Shown here piece after piece: positions 42,405-51,184 of a DNA stretch of 64,000 nucleotides. Location of the stretch: the NCBI GenBank assembly GCA_963777045.1, contig CAVZPD010000021.1, forward strand, positions 1 to 64,000, read 5' to 3'. The stretch is from JAPSGM01 sp963777045. GTDB taxonomy: Bacteria > Chloroflexota > Limnocylindria > QHBO01. The stretch's first letter is position 1, and each line of letters starts with the position of its first letter. The translations under genes and the position numbers were made by a program. The notes below the pieces were generated by a model. It saw only the letters and a list, made by a program, of their open reading frames with translations. It searched no databases and was not told where the DNA came from.

Positions 42405-42968
42405 ATGCGCAGCGTGACCTACGCCATGGGCATGTCGCTCGACGGCTACATCGTGGGGCCCGACGGCGGCTTCGACTGGGCGCCGCCCGAAGCCGATGTC
42501 TTCCGCTTCTGGATCGACGAGATCCGCGACGTCGGCGTCCACCTCATGGGACGGCGGCTGTACGAGACGATGCTGTACTGGGAGACCGCCGAGCAGGAGC
42601 AATCGCTCGACGACGCGGAGCTCGAGTGGACCGCGCTCTGGAAGCCGCTCCCGAAGGTGGTCTTCTCGCGGACGCTGACGGCCGTGCAGGGCAATGCCCG
42701 GCTGGCCTCCGGCGGCCTGGCCGATGAGATCGAGCGGCTGCGAGCCGAGCCCGCGGCTGGCGATATCGCGATAGGCGGCGCGACGCTGGCTGCCGAGGCG
42801 GCTGCCCTGGACCTGATCGACGAATACCGGGCCGTGGTCTACCCGGTGCTGGTTGGCGGTGGCATTCCGTTCTTTGCCCGCGGCGAGCGCCAGGTGGATC
42901 TCGAGCTCATCGAGACGCGCACCTTCAGCTCGAAGGTCGTCTACCTGCGCTACCGCGTGCTGCGATAG
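42405..42968 (+). CDS. Dihydrofolate reductase / RibD C-terminal family reductase
   Basis: 187 residues, GAGGAG eight bases upstream. MRSVTYAMGMSLDGYIVGPD, VHLMGRRLYETMLYWE, DIAIGGATLAAEAAALDLID and YPVLVGGGIPFF are the standard blocks of this NADPH-binding family. Substrate unknown; not a folate-pathway neighbourhood. Confidence 0.92.
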   Translation: MRSVTYAMGMSLDGYIVGPDGGFDWAPPEADVFRFWIDEIRDVGVHLMGRRLYETMLYWETAEQEQSLDDAELEWTALWKPLPKVVFSRTLTAVQGNARLASGGLADEIERLRAEPAAGDIAIGGATLAAEAAALDLIDEYRAVVYPVLVGGGIPFFARGERQVDLELIETRTFSSKVVYLRYRVLR

Positions 42969-42980
42969 CCGGCTGGCGCG

Positions 42981-43080
42981 CTATCGGCGACGACCGATGA
43001 CGGCGTAGGTGAGGACGGCGAAGGCCAGTCCGGCGCTCACCGCGAGGCCGATGGCCGCCGCGAGAGGCTCATGCAGTCAT
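42981..43080 (-). pseudogene. Possible tiny membrane protein with frameshift
   Basis: After an ATG at 43080 (MTA) a shift of one base gives HEPLAAAIGLAVSAGLAFAV, LTYAVIGRRR and a stop: one membrane helix with a basic end. An extended -10 (TGCTAGCCT) lies 46 bp upstream on the minus strand at 43126-43134. Supported only by composition and promoter. Confidence 0.3.
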
Positions 43081-43129
43081 CCCCATCCATCCCCTTGGCG
43101 AACTGCGCCAGGCCGCTTGGCGCCTAGGC

Positions 43130-43135
43130 TAGCAT
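43130..43135 (+). promoter_or_regulatory. -10 element of a leaderless gene
   Basis: TAGCAT seven bases before GTG 43143; same spacing and sequence as at 26257. Confidence 0.45.
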
Positions 43136-43142
43136 CGGTCGC

Positions 43143-43616
43143 GTGCGACGGCGAGTGGTGGCTGCCTCGGGAGCGATGATCCTTTCCATCGTCCTTGGCG
43201 GGTGCGCCTACTTCCTTCCCGGGACGCCCGTGGGACCCGTCTCGCCGGGCGAGATGTACCAGGGCGGCGATGCCGCAACGGTCAACGTCATCACCGAGCA
43301 GGTCGGGTGCTGCTACATCGAGGGATCGCTGCGGTTCGCACGCCTGGACGGACCAACGACCATCGAATGGGCGGTGGACGACGGCTCGGGAAGTGGCGTT
43401 GTCGGCGAGATCTACCACGTCGGCCACCAGGCGATCACTGTCGAGCCGGGCGACTACACCCTGACCGAGTGGGAAGAGGTCTGCGACGGCAACTGCGGCA
43501 TGCTCGACGGGGCGACGAACCACTGCACGCTCGATTTCAGCGCGGAGGTTGGGGCGACGCTGGAGATCGCGGTGAGCTTCCCCCTCGGGAAGCCGTGCGT
43601 GGCCACCGTCCAGTAG
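43143..43616 (+). CDS. Lipoprotein of unknown function
   Basis: 157 residues, GTG start. Signal RRRVVAASGAMILSIVLGGC with lipobox LGGC. The mature part contains several Cys (VGCCYIEGS, VCDGNCGM, HCTLDF, GKPCV), probably disulphide-bonded, and is rich in beta strands. No family recognised. Confidence 0.75.
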   Translation: MRRRVVAASGAMILSIVLGGCAYFLPGTPVGPVSPGEMYQGGDAATVNVITEQVGCCYIEGSLRFARLDGPTTIEWAVDDGSGSGVVGEIYHVGHQAITVEPGDYTLTEWEEVCDGNCGMLDGATNHCTLDFSAEVGATLEIAVSFPLGKPCVATVQ

Positions 43617-43674
43617 GACGGCACGACGCATCACGCCCGCACGGAACCCCTCGACCCCTACCGTCCAGGTCCCG

Positions 43675-44511
43675 TCAGCCGGACTCGCAGCCGATGCCGT
43701 TGTGATCGCCATCGAACCGATGCGGATCGGGCGGGATCACCGCGAAGCGACGGAAGGGGATATCGGCGCAGTCGAGGTCGGGCGGCGAGGGCGCGATGCA
43801 GACATCCGGGTACGACGGGTCACAATCGCCAGCCTGCGCGCTGGGTCCGGGCGGTTGGGAGGGAGCCGCCGACGGCGTCGCCGCCCACAGGCCCAGCCCG
43901 GCTTCGCGGGCATCGGCCTCCGCCTGACGGAAGAGGTCCTGGTATGCGACATCGGGCGGATAGCTCGAGGCGTTCGCAAAACCGAGCCGCACGAGCTCCC
44001 GGTTGACGAGGAGCCATGCGGAGCCTTCGTCGAGCCAGACGTAGCGGAGCAGGCGTCCGTATCGGTCCATCTCCGAAACATCCTTCTCGAGGACGACCTG
44101 CCGGTCACCAATGAGCCGGCTGTTCGCCGCCGATGCCTCCGGCCCCATCCACTCCACTGGCTGGCTCGGGTGCACCGTTTCGGGCGTGTCGATCCCGATG
44201 TAGCGGACGGTGTAGACCGTGCCGCTGATCTCCACCTTGATCGTGTCGCCGTCGACGACGGCGACCACGGTGCCAATCTCAGTCCGGCCGACGGGCGCCG
44301 ACCCGAACGCTGCGCTAGCGGCAGCCGTGGGCTGGCGCGTCGATCGCGTCGTCGCGTTCGCGGTGGGGGAGGGCGCTGGCGTGGCGGATGCGCTCTGCGA
44401 CGAATGGTGCGTGGGCAGGTCGGCGACCGAGGGAGCACCGCCGCAGCTGGTGAGCGCAGCGACCAACGCGACGAGCGCTGCACGGTGGAACACGTCGCGC
44501 GACCTGTGCAT
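43675..44511 (-). CDS. Secreted thermonuclease (SNase) with Excalibur-like tail
   Basis: 278 residues. Lipoprotein-type signal (ALVALVAALTSCGG). Ser/Thr/Ala-rich linker, then an SNase domain ~80-215: VVAVVDGDTIKVE (Asp), VRYIGIDTPE (Arg, Glu) and EMDRYGRLLRYVW (Arg), i.e. all four catalytic positions. C-terminal ~40 residues: CADIPFRRF...DPHRFDGDHNGIGCE, an Excalibur-type calcium-binding motif. The ATG at 44511 is preferred because AGGAGG lies ten bases upstream; the ATG at 44520 is too close to it. Confidence 0.9.
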   Translation of the reverse strand: MHRSRDVFHRAALVALVAALTSCGGAPSVADLPTHHSSQSASATPAPSPTANATTRSTRQPTAAASAAFGSAPVGRTEIGTVVAVVDGDTIKVEISGTVYTVRYIGIDTPETVHPSQPVEWMGPEASAANSRLIGDRQVVLEKDVSEMDRYGRLLRYVWLDEGSAWLLVNRELVRLGFANASSYPPDVAYQDLFRQAEADAREAGLGLWAATPSAAPSQPPGPSAQAGDCDPSYPDVCIAPSPPDLDCADIPFRRFAVIPPDPHRFDGDHNGIGCESG

Positions 44512-44634
44512 TGCGGTCATCCCTCCTGGCCGGCGCGCCCCGTCACGCCCAGCCAGGAGCCTAGCCGGATCCCAGCGCATGGCGATGGGACCTTCGGCAT
44601 TCGCCCTGCTCCGCTCCGGTGCTTGCCGGCGCCG

Positions 44635-44800
44635 GTTTATCAGTGGGGGTGATGATCCGTGGAACGAGCAGCCCGATGTGGCCCGATGGGGGCCCATTTC
44701 GCCCGCCCGTTCCCCCTTCTATCAGTGGGACTGATAACCCGGCGGCGGGCGGAGGCTTCGTTTGCTGGATCATCAGTGGGACTGATATTCAGGCGGTCGC
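44635..44800. repeat. Three-palindrome intergenic element, copy C
   Basis: Cores: ATCAGTGGGGGTGAT 44639-44653, ATCAGTGGGACTGAT 44721-44735 and 44772-44786. Spacing 82 and 51 bp; the first gap is about one helical turn longer than in other copies. Unit 3 has the GTTTGCTGGATCATCAG flank. Lies between the divergent thermonuclease and cupin-cyclase genes. Confidence 0.9.
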
Positions 44801-44845
44801 GGCTGACCCGCCCGGCCCGCCGGGCGCGCCCGGCGATCCACGCCT

Positions 44846-44854
44846 TGCTAATCT
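44846..44854 (+). promoter_or_regulatory. Extended -10 promoter of the cupin-cyclase gene
   Basis: TGCTAATCT (TGn-TAATCT) 24 bp before the GTG start; GGGAG ribosome site in between. Confidence 0.5.
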
Positions 44855-44878
44855 CCCGTCGTGAAGGGAGAAGCCTAG

Positions 44879-45736
44879 GTGCCTCGCCTCCAGTTCCGGC
44901 GCTTCGGTGAGGGGGAGCGCCGCGACCCACCGCTGGGAAAGGCGGAGCTGGTGCGGCTGGGAGAGAGCAGCATAGGCCTGGCTCGCTGGGAGCCTGGTTG
45001 GCGCTGGTCCGAGCACCTGAAGCCGATGGTCGGCACGGACTCCTGCCCGTTCCACCACCTGGGCTACGCGATGTCGGGCTCGCTGCACGTCGAGATGGAG
45101 GACGGCGAGGCGCTCGACATCCCGCCTGACTCCGCCTACGAGATCCCGCCCGGGCACGATGCCTGGGTGGTGGGCGACGAGGCGTTCGTGACGGTCGAGT
45201 GGACGAGCGCCGGTGAGGTCGGCATCCCGACGGCGCCCCATGAGCGCGTGCTGGCGACCCTGCTCTTCACCGATATCGCCGATTCGACCCAGACGCTCGC
45301 GCGGCTGGGCGACGCCGCCTGGCGGGACATGCTGCTGGAGCACAACCGCCGCATCCGGGCCGATCTCAACGCCCATCGCGGGCGCGAGGTGGCGACCACC
45401 GGCGACGGCTTTCTGGCCACCTTCGACTCGGCGACGCGCGCGGCTCGCTGCGGCCTCGCCATGGTCGAGTCGGCGGGCGAGCTGGGGCTGGCCATTCGGG
45501 TCGGGGTCCACACCGGTGAGATCGAGCTGGTCGGCGGCAACGCGCGCGGCATCGCGGTGCACACCGCTGCCCGAATCATGTCCCTGGCGCCCGGCGGCGA
45601 GGTCTTCGTGTCGTCGACGACGCGTGACCTGCTGGAGGGATCCGGGCTCAGCCTGGAGCATCGCGGGGCGCACGAGCTGAAGGGGCTGCCGGGTGCGCGT
45701 GACGTGTACCGGGTGACCGGCCCAGCCTCCGGCTGA
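44879..45736 (+). CDS. Cupin domain fused to a class III cyclase domain
   Basis: 285 residues, GTG start. Residues ~25-110 form a cupin: SIGLARWEPGWRWSEHLKPM, CPFHHLGYAMSGSLHVEMED, PGHDAWVVGDEAFVTVEW, with several His as metal ligands. Residues ~120-285 are a class III cyclase: LATLLFTDIADSTQTL (metal Asp), EVATTGDGFLATFDS (second Asp) and NARGIAVHTAARIMSL, where the usual transition-state Asn is His. Effector binding by the cupin may control cyclic-nucleotide output. Soluble. Confidence 0.88.
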   Translation: MPRLQFRRFGEGERRDPPLGKAELVRLGESSIGLARWEPGWRWSEHLKPMVGTDSCPFHHLGYAMSGSLHVEMEDGEALDIPPDSAYEIPPGHDAWVVGDEAFVTVEWTSAGEVGIPTAPHERVLATLLFTDIADSTQTLARLGDAAWRDMLLEHNRRIRADLNAHRGREVATTGDGFLATFDSATRAARCGLAMVESAGELGLAIRVGVHTGEIELVGGNARGIAVHTAARIMSLAPGGEVFVSSTTRDLLEGSGLSLEHRGAHELKGLPGARDVYRVTGPASG

Positions 45737-45822
45737 GCGCAACAGGCCGCGACTCGTTCGCTGGACACGGCGGGGTACGGTTGGCAGGGGCTTGCCAGGA
45801 CGGAGCCGGAGGTGTGGCGCGC

Positions 45823-46746
45823 GTGACCCGCTCGATGAAGATCGGCGTGGTGCTCCCGCAGTTCGAACAGGTGAAGAGTGGCGAGGCGCCGCGCTGGGAG
45901 ACGATCGTCGGCATGGCGCGGCGCGCCGAGGAGCTCGGCTTCGACACCGTCTGGGTCGCCGATGAGCTGCTCTGGGACTTCGAGGAGTGGCCAGGGCCGC
46001 GCGGATTCTGGGAATGCGCGGCCCTGGCGGGCGCGGTTGCTGCCAGCACGTCAACGATCGAGGTGGGGACCTGGGTGCTCTCCGCCCTGCACCGCAACCC
46101 TGGCCTGACGGCCAAGACGGTCGAGACGCTCGACGAGATCAGCGGCGGGCGCTTCCTGTTCGGCTTCGGCTCGGGGCATGCGCGCAAGCAGGGAGAGGCC
46201 TTCGGCTACCCGCTCGACAAGACCGTGGGGCGCTACGAGGAGGCGCTGCAGATCATCGTCCCGCTCCTGCGGGAGGGCCGCGTCGACTTCGCCGGCCAGT
46301 ACCACCGGGCCGTGAACCTCGAGCAGCGTCCGCGCGGTCCGCGACCGGGTGGCGTGCCGATCATGCTTGGCGCCCATCAGCCGCGGACGATCCGGCTCGC
46401 CGTTCAGTACGCGGACATCTGGAGCGACTTCGCCCGCGAGAGCAGCCTGCCGGAGGCGTTCCAGCCGGTGCTGCAGCAGCTTGATGCGGCCTGCGCCGAG
46501 CAGGGTCGGGACCCGGCCAGCATCGGCCGCTCCATCGGCGTCATCGTCGAAGCGCTCGACTGGCACGACGCCGAGGAAGTCGGACTCGGCGTGCCGATCA
46601 CCGGCTCAGCCGACGAGATCGCATCCACGCTGCGCACCTTTGCCGAGATGGGTGTCACCCGGGTCGAGCTCATGCTCTGGCCGAGCACCCCGCCGGCACT
46701 CGAAGCCATCGCTCCGGTGCTACAGCTCCTCGACGCCTCGACCTAG
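45823..46746 (+). CDS. LLM-class (luciferase-like) flavin/F420 oxidoreductase
   Basis: 307 residues from the GTG at 45823, with GGAGG ten bases upstream (ATG 45835 is four codons in). MKIGVVLPQFEQVKSGEAPR, EELGFDTVWVADELLWDFEE, EISGGRFLFGFGSGHARKQG and FRGVPIM-like GGVPIMLGAHQPRTIRLA are the standard TIM-barrel blocks. Likely F420-dependent; substrate unknown. Confidence 0.9.
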   Translation: MTRSMKIGVVLPQFEQVKSGEAPRWETIVGMARRAEELGFDTVWVADELLWDFEEWPGPRGFWECAALAGAVAASTSTIEVGTWVLSALHRNPGLTAKTVETLDEISGGRFLFGFGSGHARKQGEAFGYPLDKTVGRYEEALQIIVPLLREGRVDFAGQYHRAVNLEQRPRGPRPGGVPIMLGAHQPRTIRLAVQYADIWSDFARESSLPEAFQPVLQQLDAACAEQGRDPASIGRSIGVIVEALDWHDAEEVGLGVPITGSADEIASTLRTFAEMGVTRVELMLWPSTPPALEAIAPVLQLLDAST

Positions 46747-46818
46747 GGGTCACCCACGAGCGCACGCGTGATGCCCGTCCCGTCGACTAGGCTTGTCCAA
46801 AACCGGAAGGAGGCACCC

Positions 46819-46983
46819 ATGACACGCGAGGTCCACTGTCCCTTTGGCGACGGGCACGTCGAGGCCGACAACGACGAGCAGCTGCTCGAGAAGGTCCGCG
46901 CCCATGCTGCGGATGCACACCCGGAGCTGACCGATGAGCAGGTCCAGCAGGTGGTCACCCAGGGAGCGCACGACAGCCACTGA
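46819..46983 (+). CDS. DUF1059 small protein
   Basis: 54 residues, AAGGAGG upstream. TREVHCPFGDGHVEADNDEQ, LLEKVRAHAADAHPELTDEQ: DUF1059 pattern (Cys near the start, H-x3-H helix). Function unknown; possibly metal binding. Confidence 0.85.
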   Translation: MTREVHCPFGDGHVEADNDEQLLEKVRAHAADAHPELTDEQVQQVVTQGAHDSH

Positions 46984-47003
46984 CCGGGTGCCATACGAGC
47001 GGC

Positions 47004-48128
47004 TCAGGACGGGATCGCCTGCCTGTGCTGCGATGCCGCGGTGACCCCACCGGCGTCCTGGCTCATGTGCTCGACGAGGTAGGCGGCGTCGCGGCCCACG
47101 CCGCCCAGGAGTGCCGATCCACCGGCATACATGAATGGCAGGCCGATGAAGTACAGGCCGGGAACGACGGTCGAGAGGCCGCGGCGCTGCGCCGGCCAGC
47201 CGTCGGGCCCCGCCACCGGGAAGTGGACCCAGCTGTGGTCCGGGTGGAAGCCGGTGGCCCACACCACGTTCGTGGCATCGAGGGTCGTGCCATCGTCGAG
47301 CAGCGGCTGTCCGTCCTGCACGCCGGTGACCCGTGCGTAGGTGCGCTCCACGCCCGCCTCGACCAGGTCCCTGGGGCGAACCCGGTCCAGCGGCAGGCCG
47401 TGGTCGCGGATGCTCGGCTGCGCCCTGCGGCCGATGGGGTTGTCGATGGTGGCGATGTTGTTGACGAAGAACCAGAAGAAGGTGTCGAAGGCCCTGGCCA
47501 GTCGATCCTCGGGCCTGAACGGCATCTTGCCCACATCGCGGCCGCAAAGGACCGTGTGGTGCTCGCGGGCTGCCATGAGCGCGATCTCCGCTCCCGAGTT
47601 GCTGGCCCCCACCACGAGCACGCGCCCCTCGCGCAGCTGCGCGGTCGAGCGGAACTCGCTGGAGTGGAGCTGGGTGATGGTTGGATCCAGCTCCGCTGCG
47701 AACTCCGGGACCCGGGGGCGATCGTAGGCGCCGGTGGCCACGATCACCTGGTTGGCGTGGAAGTCCCGGTTGCCCGCCGAAATCCTGAAGCCCTGGCCGT
47801 CCTCGCCAGGCCAGAGGTCACCAACTCGAACGGCGGTCCGGATGGGAAGCGCCATTCGCGCGGCGTAGGCCTCGAGGTAGTCAGCGACCTCGTCCTTGGT
47901 GGGAAGCGCATGCGGGTCGCCAGGGAACGGCATGCCGGGGAGGCTGTTCAGCCGGCCAGGGGTGAAGAGACGCAGGCCCTCCCAGCGCGTCCGCCACGCA
48001 TCGCCCACGCGCGCGTGGGCATCGAGGATGACGAAGTCGCGCTGCTTCTGCTTGAGGTGGTAGCCGGCCGCCAGTCCCGCCTGTCCGCCGCCGATGACGA
48101 CCGTATCGAATCGCTCTGCCTGCCGCAT
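47004..48128 (-). CDS. FAD/NAD(P)-dependent oxidoreductase (flavin monooxygenase-like)
   Basis: 374 residues. FAD site DTVVIGGGQAGLAAGYHL; NAD(P) site VLVVGASNSGAEIAL; conserved WEGLRLFTPGRLNSLPGMPF and the late VVWATGFHPDHSWV (ATG motif). This is the CzcO/YUCCA-like branch of flavin-containing monooxygenases. It follows the LuxR regulator gene on the same strand after 106 bp. Confidence 0.9.
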   Translation of the reverse strand: MRQAERFDTVVIGGGQAGLAAGYHLKQKQRDFVILDAHARVGDAWRTRWEGLRLFTPGRLNSLPGMPFPGDPHALPTKDEVADYLEAYAARMALPIRTAVRVGDLWPGEDGQGFRISAGNRDFHANQVIVATGAYDRPRVPEFAAELDPTITQLHSSEFRSTAQLREGRVLVVGASNSGAEIALMAAREHHTVLCGRDVGKMPFRPEDRLARAFDTFFWFFVNNIATIDNPIGRRAQPSIRDHGLPLDRVRPRDLVEAGVERTYARVTGVQDGQPLLDDGTTLDATNVVWATGFHPDHSWVHFPVAGPDGWPAQRRGLSTVVPGLYFIGLPFMYAGGSALLGGVGRDAAYLVEHMSQDAGGVTAASQHRQAIPS

Positions 48129-48234
48129 TGCCTGGTCTCCGCTTCAAGGCTGATGCGGACCACGGTGCCGGGTACGACTGCGTCGGCGCATCGGCCGAAC
48201 CATGCAATCCGGGCACGGAGCGAGATGGGTAGTT

Positions 48235-49896
48235 CTATGCAGGCGGCCCCATCAGGGCGTGCTGGTACGCCCAGGCGGTCGCGGCCGCACGCGACGACAC
48301 GCCGAGCTTGCCGAAGATGTTGCTCAGGTGGCGAGCGACCGTCTTCTCGCTGATGACGAGTTCGGTGGCGATCGCTCGGTTCGTCATGCCGGCCGCCACG
48401 AGCCGCAGGACCTCGGTTTCGCGCATCGTGAGCCCTCCGGCGTTCGCATCGGCGCGCGGTTGGAGCGCATCCACTCGATCGACATCCGGAAGGGCACCCA
48501 GCGTCTCGAACACGTCCCGCGCCGCATCGAGCTCCATTCCTGCCGATTCCGCGTCGCCCAGCGCGCGGCAGGCCATGCCGATCAGGACTCGGGTGCGAGC
48601 CGCCTCGTACGGCGCATCGAGCTCCTGCCACGCATCCCAGGCCGATCGCAGTGACGCCAGCGCGTTCCGAGCATTGCCCTCCGCCAGCAGGACCGCGCCG
48701 TCGGCCCGCCGCGCCATGGCGGCAAGCAGCGGGGCGCCGACCTCGTCCGCGATCTGCGCGATCTCATCGGCCGCCACTCTGGCGACGTCGACGGAGCCGG
48801 CGGCGAGCATGATGTCGACCAGCGGCGCAAGCAGCCGGGGCCGCGCAAAGAGGCTCGTCGTCTCGTCCGTGGCGCGGCGAATGGCGGCGGCTGCCGTCTC
48901 CACCCGGCCCTGCGCCAGGCGAAGGAGGGCCAGGCCGGGCTCCGGTCGTCGGCCCAGCCGGCTGGCACGGCGATAGGCCGCCTCGGCATCGGTGAAGGCA
49001 CCTTGCAGCCGATGGAGTTCGGCGGTCTGGTAGACCGCCTCGCCGAGGGAGGCGTCCGCTTCGGGCTCGGACAGTCGTTCGCTCGCGCGCGTCGCCTCCG
49101 CCGCGGCCTCCTGCCAGGCGCCGTGGAGCTGCTTGAGCTCGGCACGGTTCAGCAGGCACTGACCTCGGAAGTGCACGAGCTGAGGCTGTGTCTCGCACCA
49201 GCGATCGAGCGCGAGCGTCCACTCCTGCGCCCGCCGCAGGTCGAAGACCTGGTGGCAGGACGCGATGACCTGGCAGTAGGCGATGCCGGCCATGACCGGC
49301 GACACGTCGTCGGACCTGACCGAGATCATGGCCTCGTCCATGAGGGCAAGCCCCTCGTCGGTCCGATGCATCGCGATCAGCGCCTCGCCCTGGCCGAGCC
49401 GCGCAAGGACCTGGAGATCAGGGTCGGCGAAGCGCGTCGCGATCTCATCGGCCCGCTGGTAGCCCTGAAGGGCAGCGCGTGGATCGCCCGATGCGAGGCT
49501 CTTCACCGCTGCCGCGACGACCAGGTAGCCCGACTCCACGCGATCGCCCACGTCGTCGCTGACGAGGCGTCCCGCGTGGCCGAGCCAGCCCGCGGCCTGC
49601 GCCATCTCGCCCCGACCGAGATGCTCGACCGCCAGCCAGAACGCGCTGCGGATCGCGCGTCCCACGTCTCCAGCGCGCAGCGAGGCCCGGTAGGCGCGAC
49701 GCGTGACTTCGGCGCTCTCCTCGTAGCGACCGATGAGGTAGGTGGCCAGCGCGAGTCGCTCGAGGTCTTCCGGACCCAGATGCTCTTCCCGATCTGCGGC
49801 GGACAGCACTGCCACCGCATCGGCCCAGGACTGGCGCTCGAACGCCGCGCGACCTTGCTGGAGCGTGGCTCCCTGCCTGCTTCCCTGCGATGCCAT
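48235..49896 (-). CDS. TPR-rich LuxR-family transcriptional regulator
   Basis: 553 residues. Residues ~10-470 are TPR-like helical repeats (LALATYLIGRYEESAEVTRR; LLNRAELKQLHGAWQEAAAE). The C-terminal ~65 residues are a LuxR HTH: LTMRETEVLRLVAAGMTNRA, IATELVISEKTVARHLSNIF, KLGVSSRAAATAWAYQHAL. No phosphoacceptor domain. Three-palindrome element D lies upstream. It may control the downstream FAD enzyme. Confidence 0.9.
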   Translation of the reverse strand: MASQGSRQGATLQQGRAAFERQSWADAVAVLSAADREEHLGPEDLERLALATYLIGRYEESAEVTRRAYRASLRAGDVGRAIRSAFWLAVEHLGRGEMAQAAGWLGHAGRLVSDDVGDRVESGYLVVAAAVKSLASGDPRAALQGYQRADEIATRFADPDLQVLARLGQGEALIAMHRTDEGLALMDEAMISVRSDDVSPVMAGIAYCQVIASCHQVFDLRRAQEWTLALDRWCETQPQLVHFRGQCLLNRAELKQLHGAWQEAAAEATRASERLSEPEADASLGEAVYQTAELHRLQGAFTDAEAAYRRASRLGRRPEPGLALLRLAQGRVETAAAAIRRATDETTSLFARPRLLAPLVDIMLAAGSVDVARVAADEIAQIADEVGAPLLAAMARRADGAVLLAEGNARNALASLRSAWDAWQELDAPYEAARTRVLIGMACRALGDAESAGMELDAARDVFETLGALPDVDRVDALQPRADANAGGLTMRETEVLRLVAAGMTNRAIATELVISEKTVARHLSNIFGKLGVSSRAAATAWAYQHALMGPPA

Positions 49897-50052
49897 GGTG
49901 CCTAGTCTCTGCCATCGGCCCGCCGGTGCCAATCCCAGCCGGGGCACGCGCCGGAGCTCATCGGGCCGATACCTGCGAGGCGATCCAGGCGATCCAGGCG
50001 CTGCATCAGGCAGCGAGAGGGAGATGCCCCCAAGAATCGGTCTGGCCGGTGC

Positions 50053-50210
50053 CGATCTATCAGTGGGACTGATGATCTGTGCAACGAACGTCGGGATCGG
50101 GGCAAAATCGCCGCGTTCGTTCGCTGCATCATCAGCGGGGCTGATAACGCGGTGCCGGCCAATGACCTCGTTCGCTGGATCATCAGTGGGACTGATATTT
50201 GGACGGGCTG
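50053..50210. repeat. Three-palindrome intergenic element, copy D
   Basis: Cores: ATCAGTGGGACTGAT 50059-50073, ATCAGCGGGGCTGAT 50131-50145, ATCAGTGGGACTGAT 50182-50196. Spacing 72 and 51 bp. All three are perfect palindromes; the middle one shows paired T-to-C and A-to-G changes that keep pairing. Flanks GAACGAACG (unit 1) and TTCGTTCGCTG (units 2 and 3) are intact. Lies between the LuxR gene start and the PPOX gene end. Confidence 0.9.
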
Positions 50211-50213
50211 CCG

Positions 50214-50636
50214 TCAGGTTCGCCAGGGACCGATGCCGGAGATCCGCTCGACCGTGACTCGCGTCACGTACCCGGGCGGCGGATTCGGCATGGCCGGGAA
50301 GACGACGTCCTGCCCCAGGTACGTGTGGGCAAGGTGCTGGAGCAGCTCGGGAGCGCCACCCTCGGTCACGCGCGCCGTGCCCTCGATGACGAGGTACTCC
50401 CGGAGGCCCCACTCATTGACGCGTTCCGAGAGCAGCGTAATCGCGATGCGCGGGTCGCGTCGCAGGTTGCGCAGCTTGTGCTGATCGCCGAGCGTGGCGA
50501 GCACGATCTCGTCACCCTCCAGGCCGACCCAGGCGGCACTGAGGTGCGGAGAGCCATCTTCCCGCAGGGTGACGACCGCGGCGACGGTATCCGAGCCGAT
50601 CAGGTTGCGGACTTCGTCGTTGAGCTGAACGGCCAT
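50214..50636 (-). CDS. PPOX-class (F420-type) oxidoreductase
   Basis: 140 residues with the split-barrel pattern VAAVVTLREDGSPHLSAAWV, EIVLATLGDQHKLRNLRRDP and REYLVIEGTARVTEGG, as in F420-dependent PPOX proteins. GACAAT six bases before ATG suggests a leaderless mRNA. Substrate unknown. Confidence 0.9.
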   Translation of the reverse strand: MAVQLNDEVRNLIGSDTVAAVVTLREDGSPHLSAAWVGLEGDEIVLATLGDQHKLRNLRRDPRIAITLLSERVNEWGLREYLVIEGTARVTEGGAPELLQHLAHTYLGQDVVFPAMPNPPPGYVTRVTVERISGIGPWRT

Positions 50637-50741
50637 GGTCGCATTGTCGCCCGTGCGCGAAATCCTCGCGCTGGACGAGCGCCATTTCCGCGCCATGCGC
50701 GGAGCGCACAGTCGTCCCTTCCGGATCCTGCCAGCGGACGC

Positions 50742-51116
50742 CTAGCGTCCGATACCGGCCAGGCGATCCAGGCGCTGCAGGAGCTCGTGCGCGGCCAGCT
50801 CAACCTCCTTGTGCCGCCATTCGGCCGCTCGGTAGCGGCAGGCGATCAGGGCCGTGCGGTGGATGCGACGGAAGTCGCCCATCACGAACGCGTAGCGCGC
50901 CTTGGTGCCGTCGTTGGCGCCCTCGGCCAGGCCCAGGTGCCATTCGCTGTAATCGTCCCACGAGTGCGAGTCGAGGTACCGATTCTCGGCATCTGCATCG
51001 GGCTGCACCTCGCCCCAGTCGCTGTCGAGCACGTACTGCCGAGCGTCGATGCGCTCCCTCGCTCGCTCAACCGCCCGCTGGTTCACCGAGTAGGAGGCCA
51101 CGGCGGAAGTATGCAC
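50742..51116 (-). CDS. Conserved hypothetical protein
   Basis: 124 residues, GTG start. Motifs SDWGEVQPDADAENRYLDSH, DYSEWHLGLAEGANDGTKAR and YAFVMGDFRRIHRTALIACR recall a conserved family of unknown function seen in Chloroflexota and Actinobacteria. All soluble, helical in the C-terminal half. Confidence 0.7.
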   Translation of the reverse strand: MHTSAVASYSVNQRAVERARERIDARQYVLDSDWGEVQPDADAENRYLDSHSWDDYSEWHLGLAEGANDGTKARYAFVMGDFRRIHRTALIACRYRAAEWRHKEVELAAHELLQRLDRLAGIGR

Positions 51117-51138
51117 GGATGAGGCCGCGCAACGAGGA

Positions 51139-51158
51139 AGGCCCGCCGAAGCGGGCCT
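51139..51158 (-). terminator. Terminator hairpin
   Basis: AGGCCCGC and GCGGGCCT form an 8-bp stem closed, on the minus strand, by a TTCG tetraloop. It lies 27 bp after the stop of the minus-strand gene at 51185. Confidence 0.65.
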
Positions 51159-51184
51159 CCCTGGAGCGTGAACCCGGTCTCAGC

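Noticed and set aside
50214..50412. Upstream extension of the LuxR regulator through repeat D
   Set aside because: The open frame runs through the palindromes only by chance; regulator homology and a sensible start begin at 49896.
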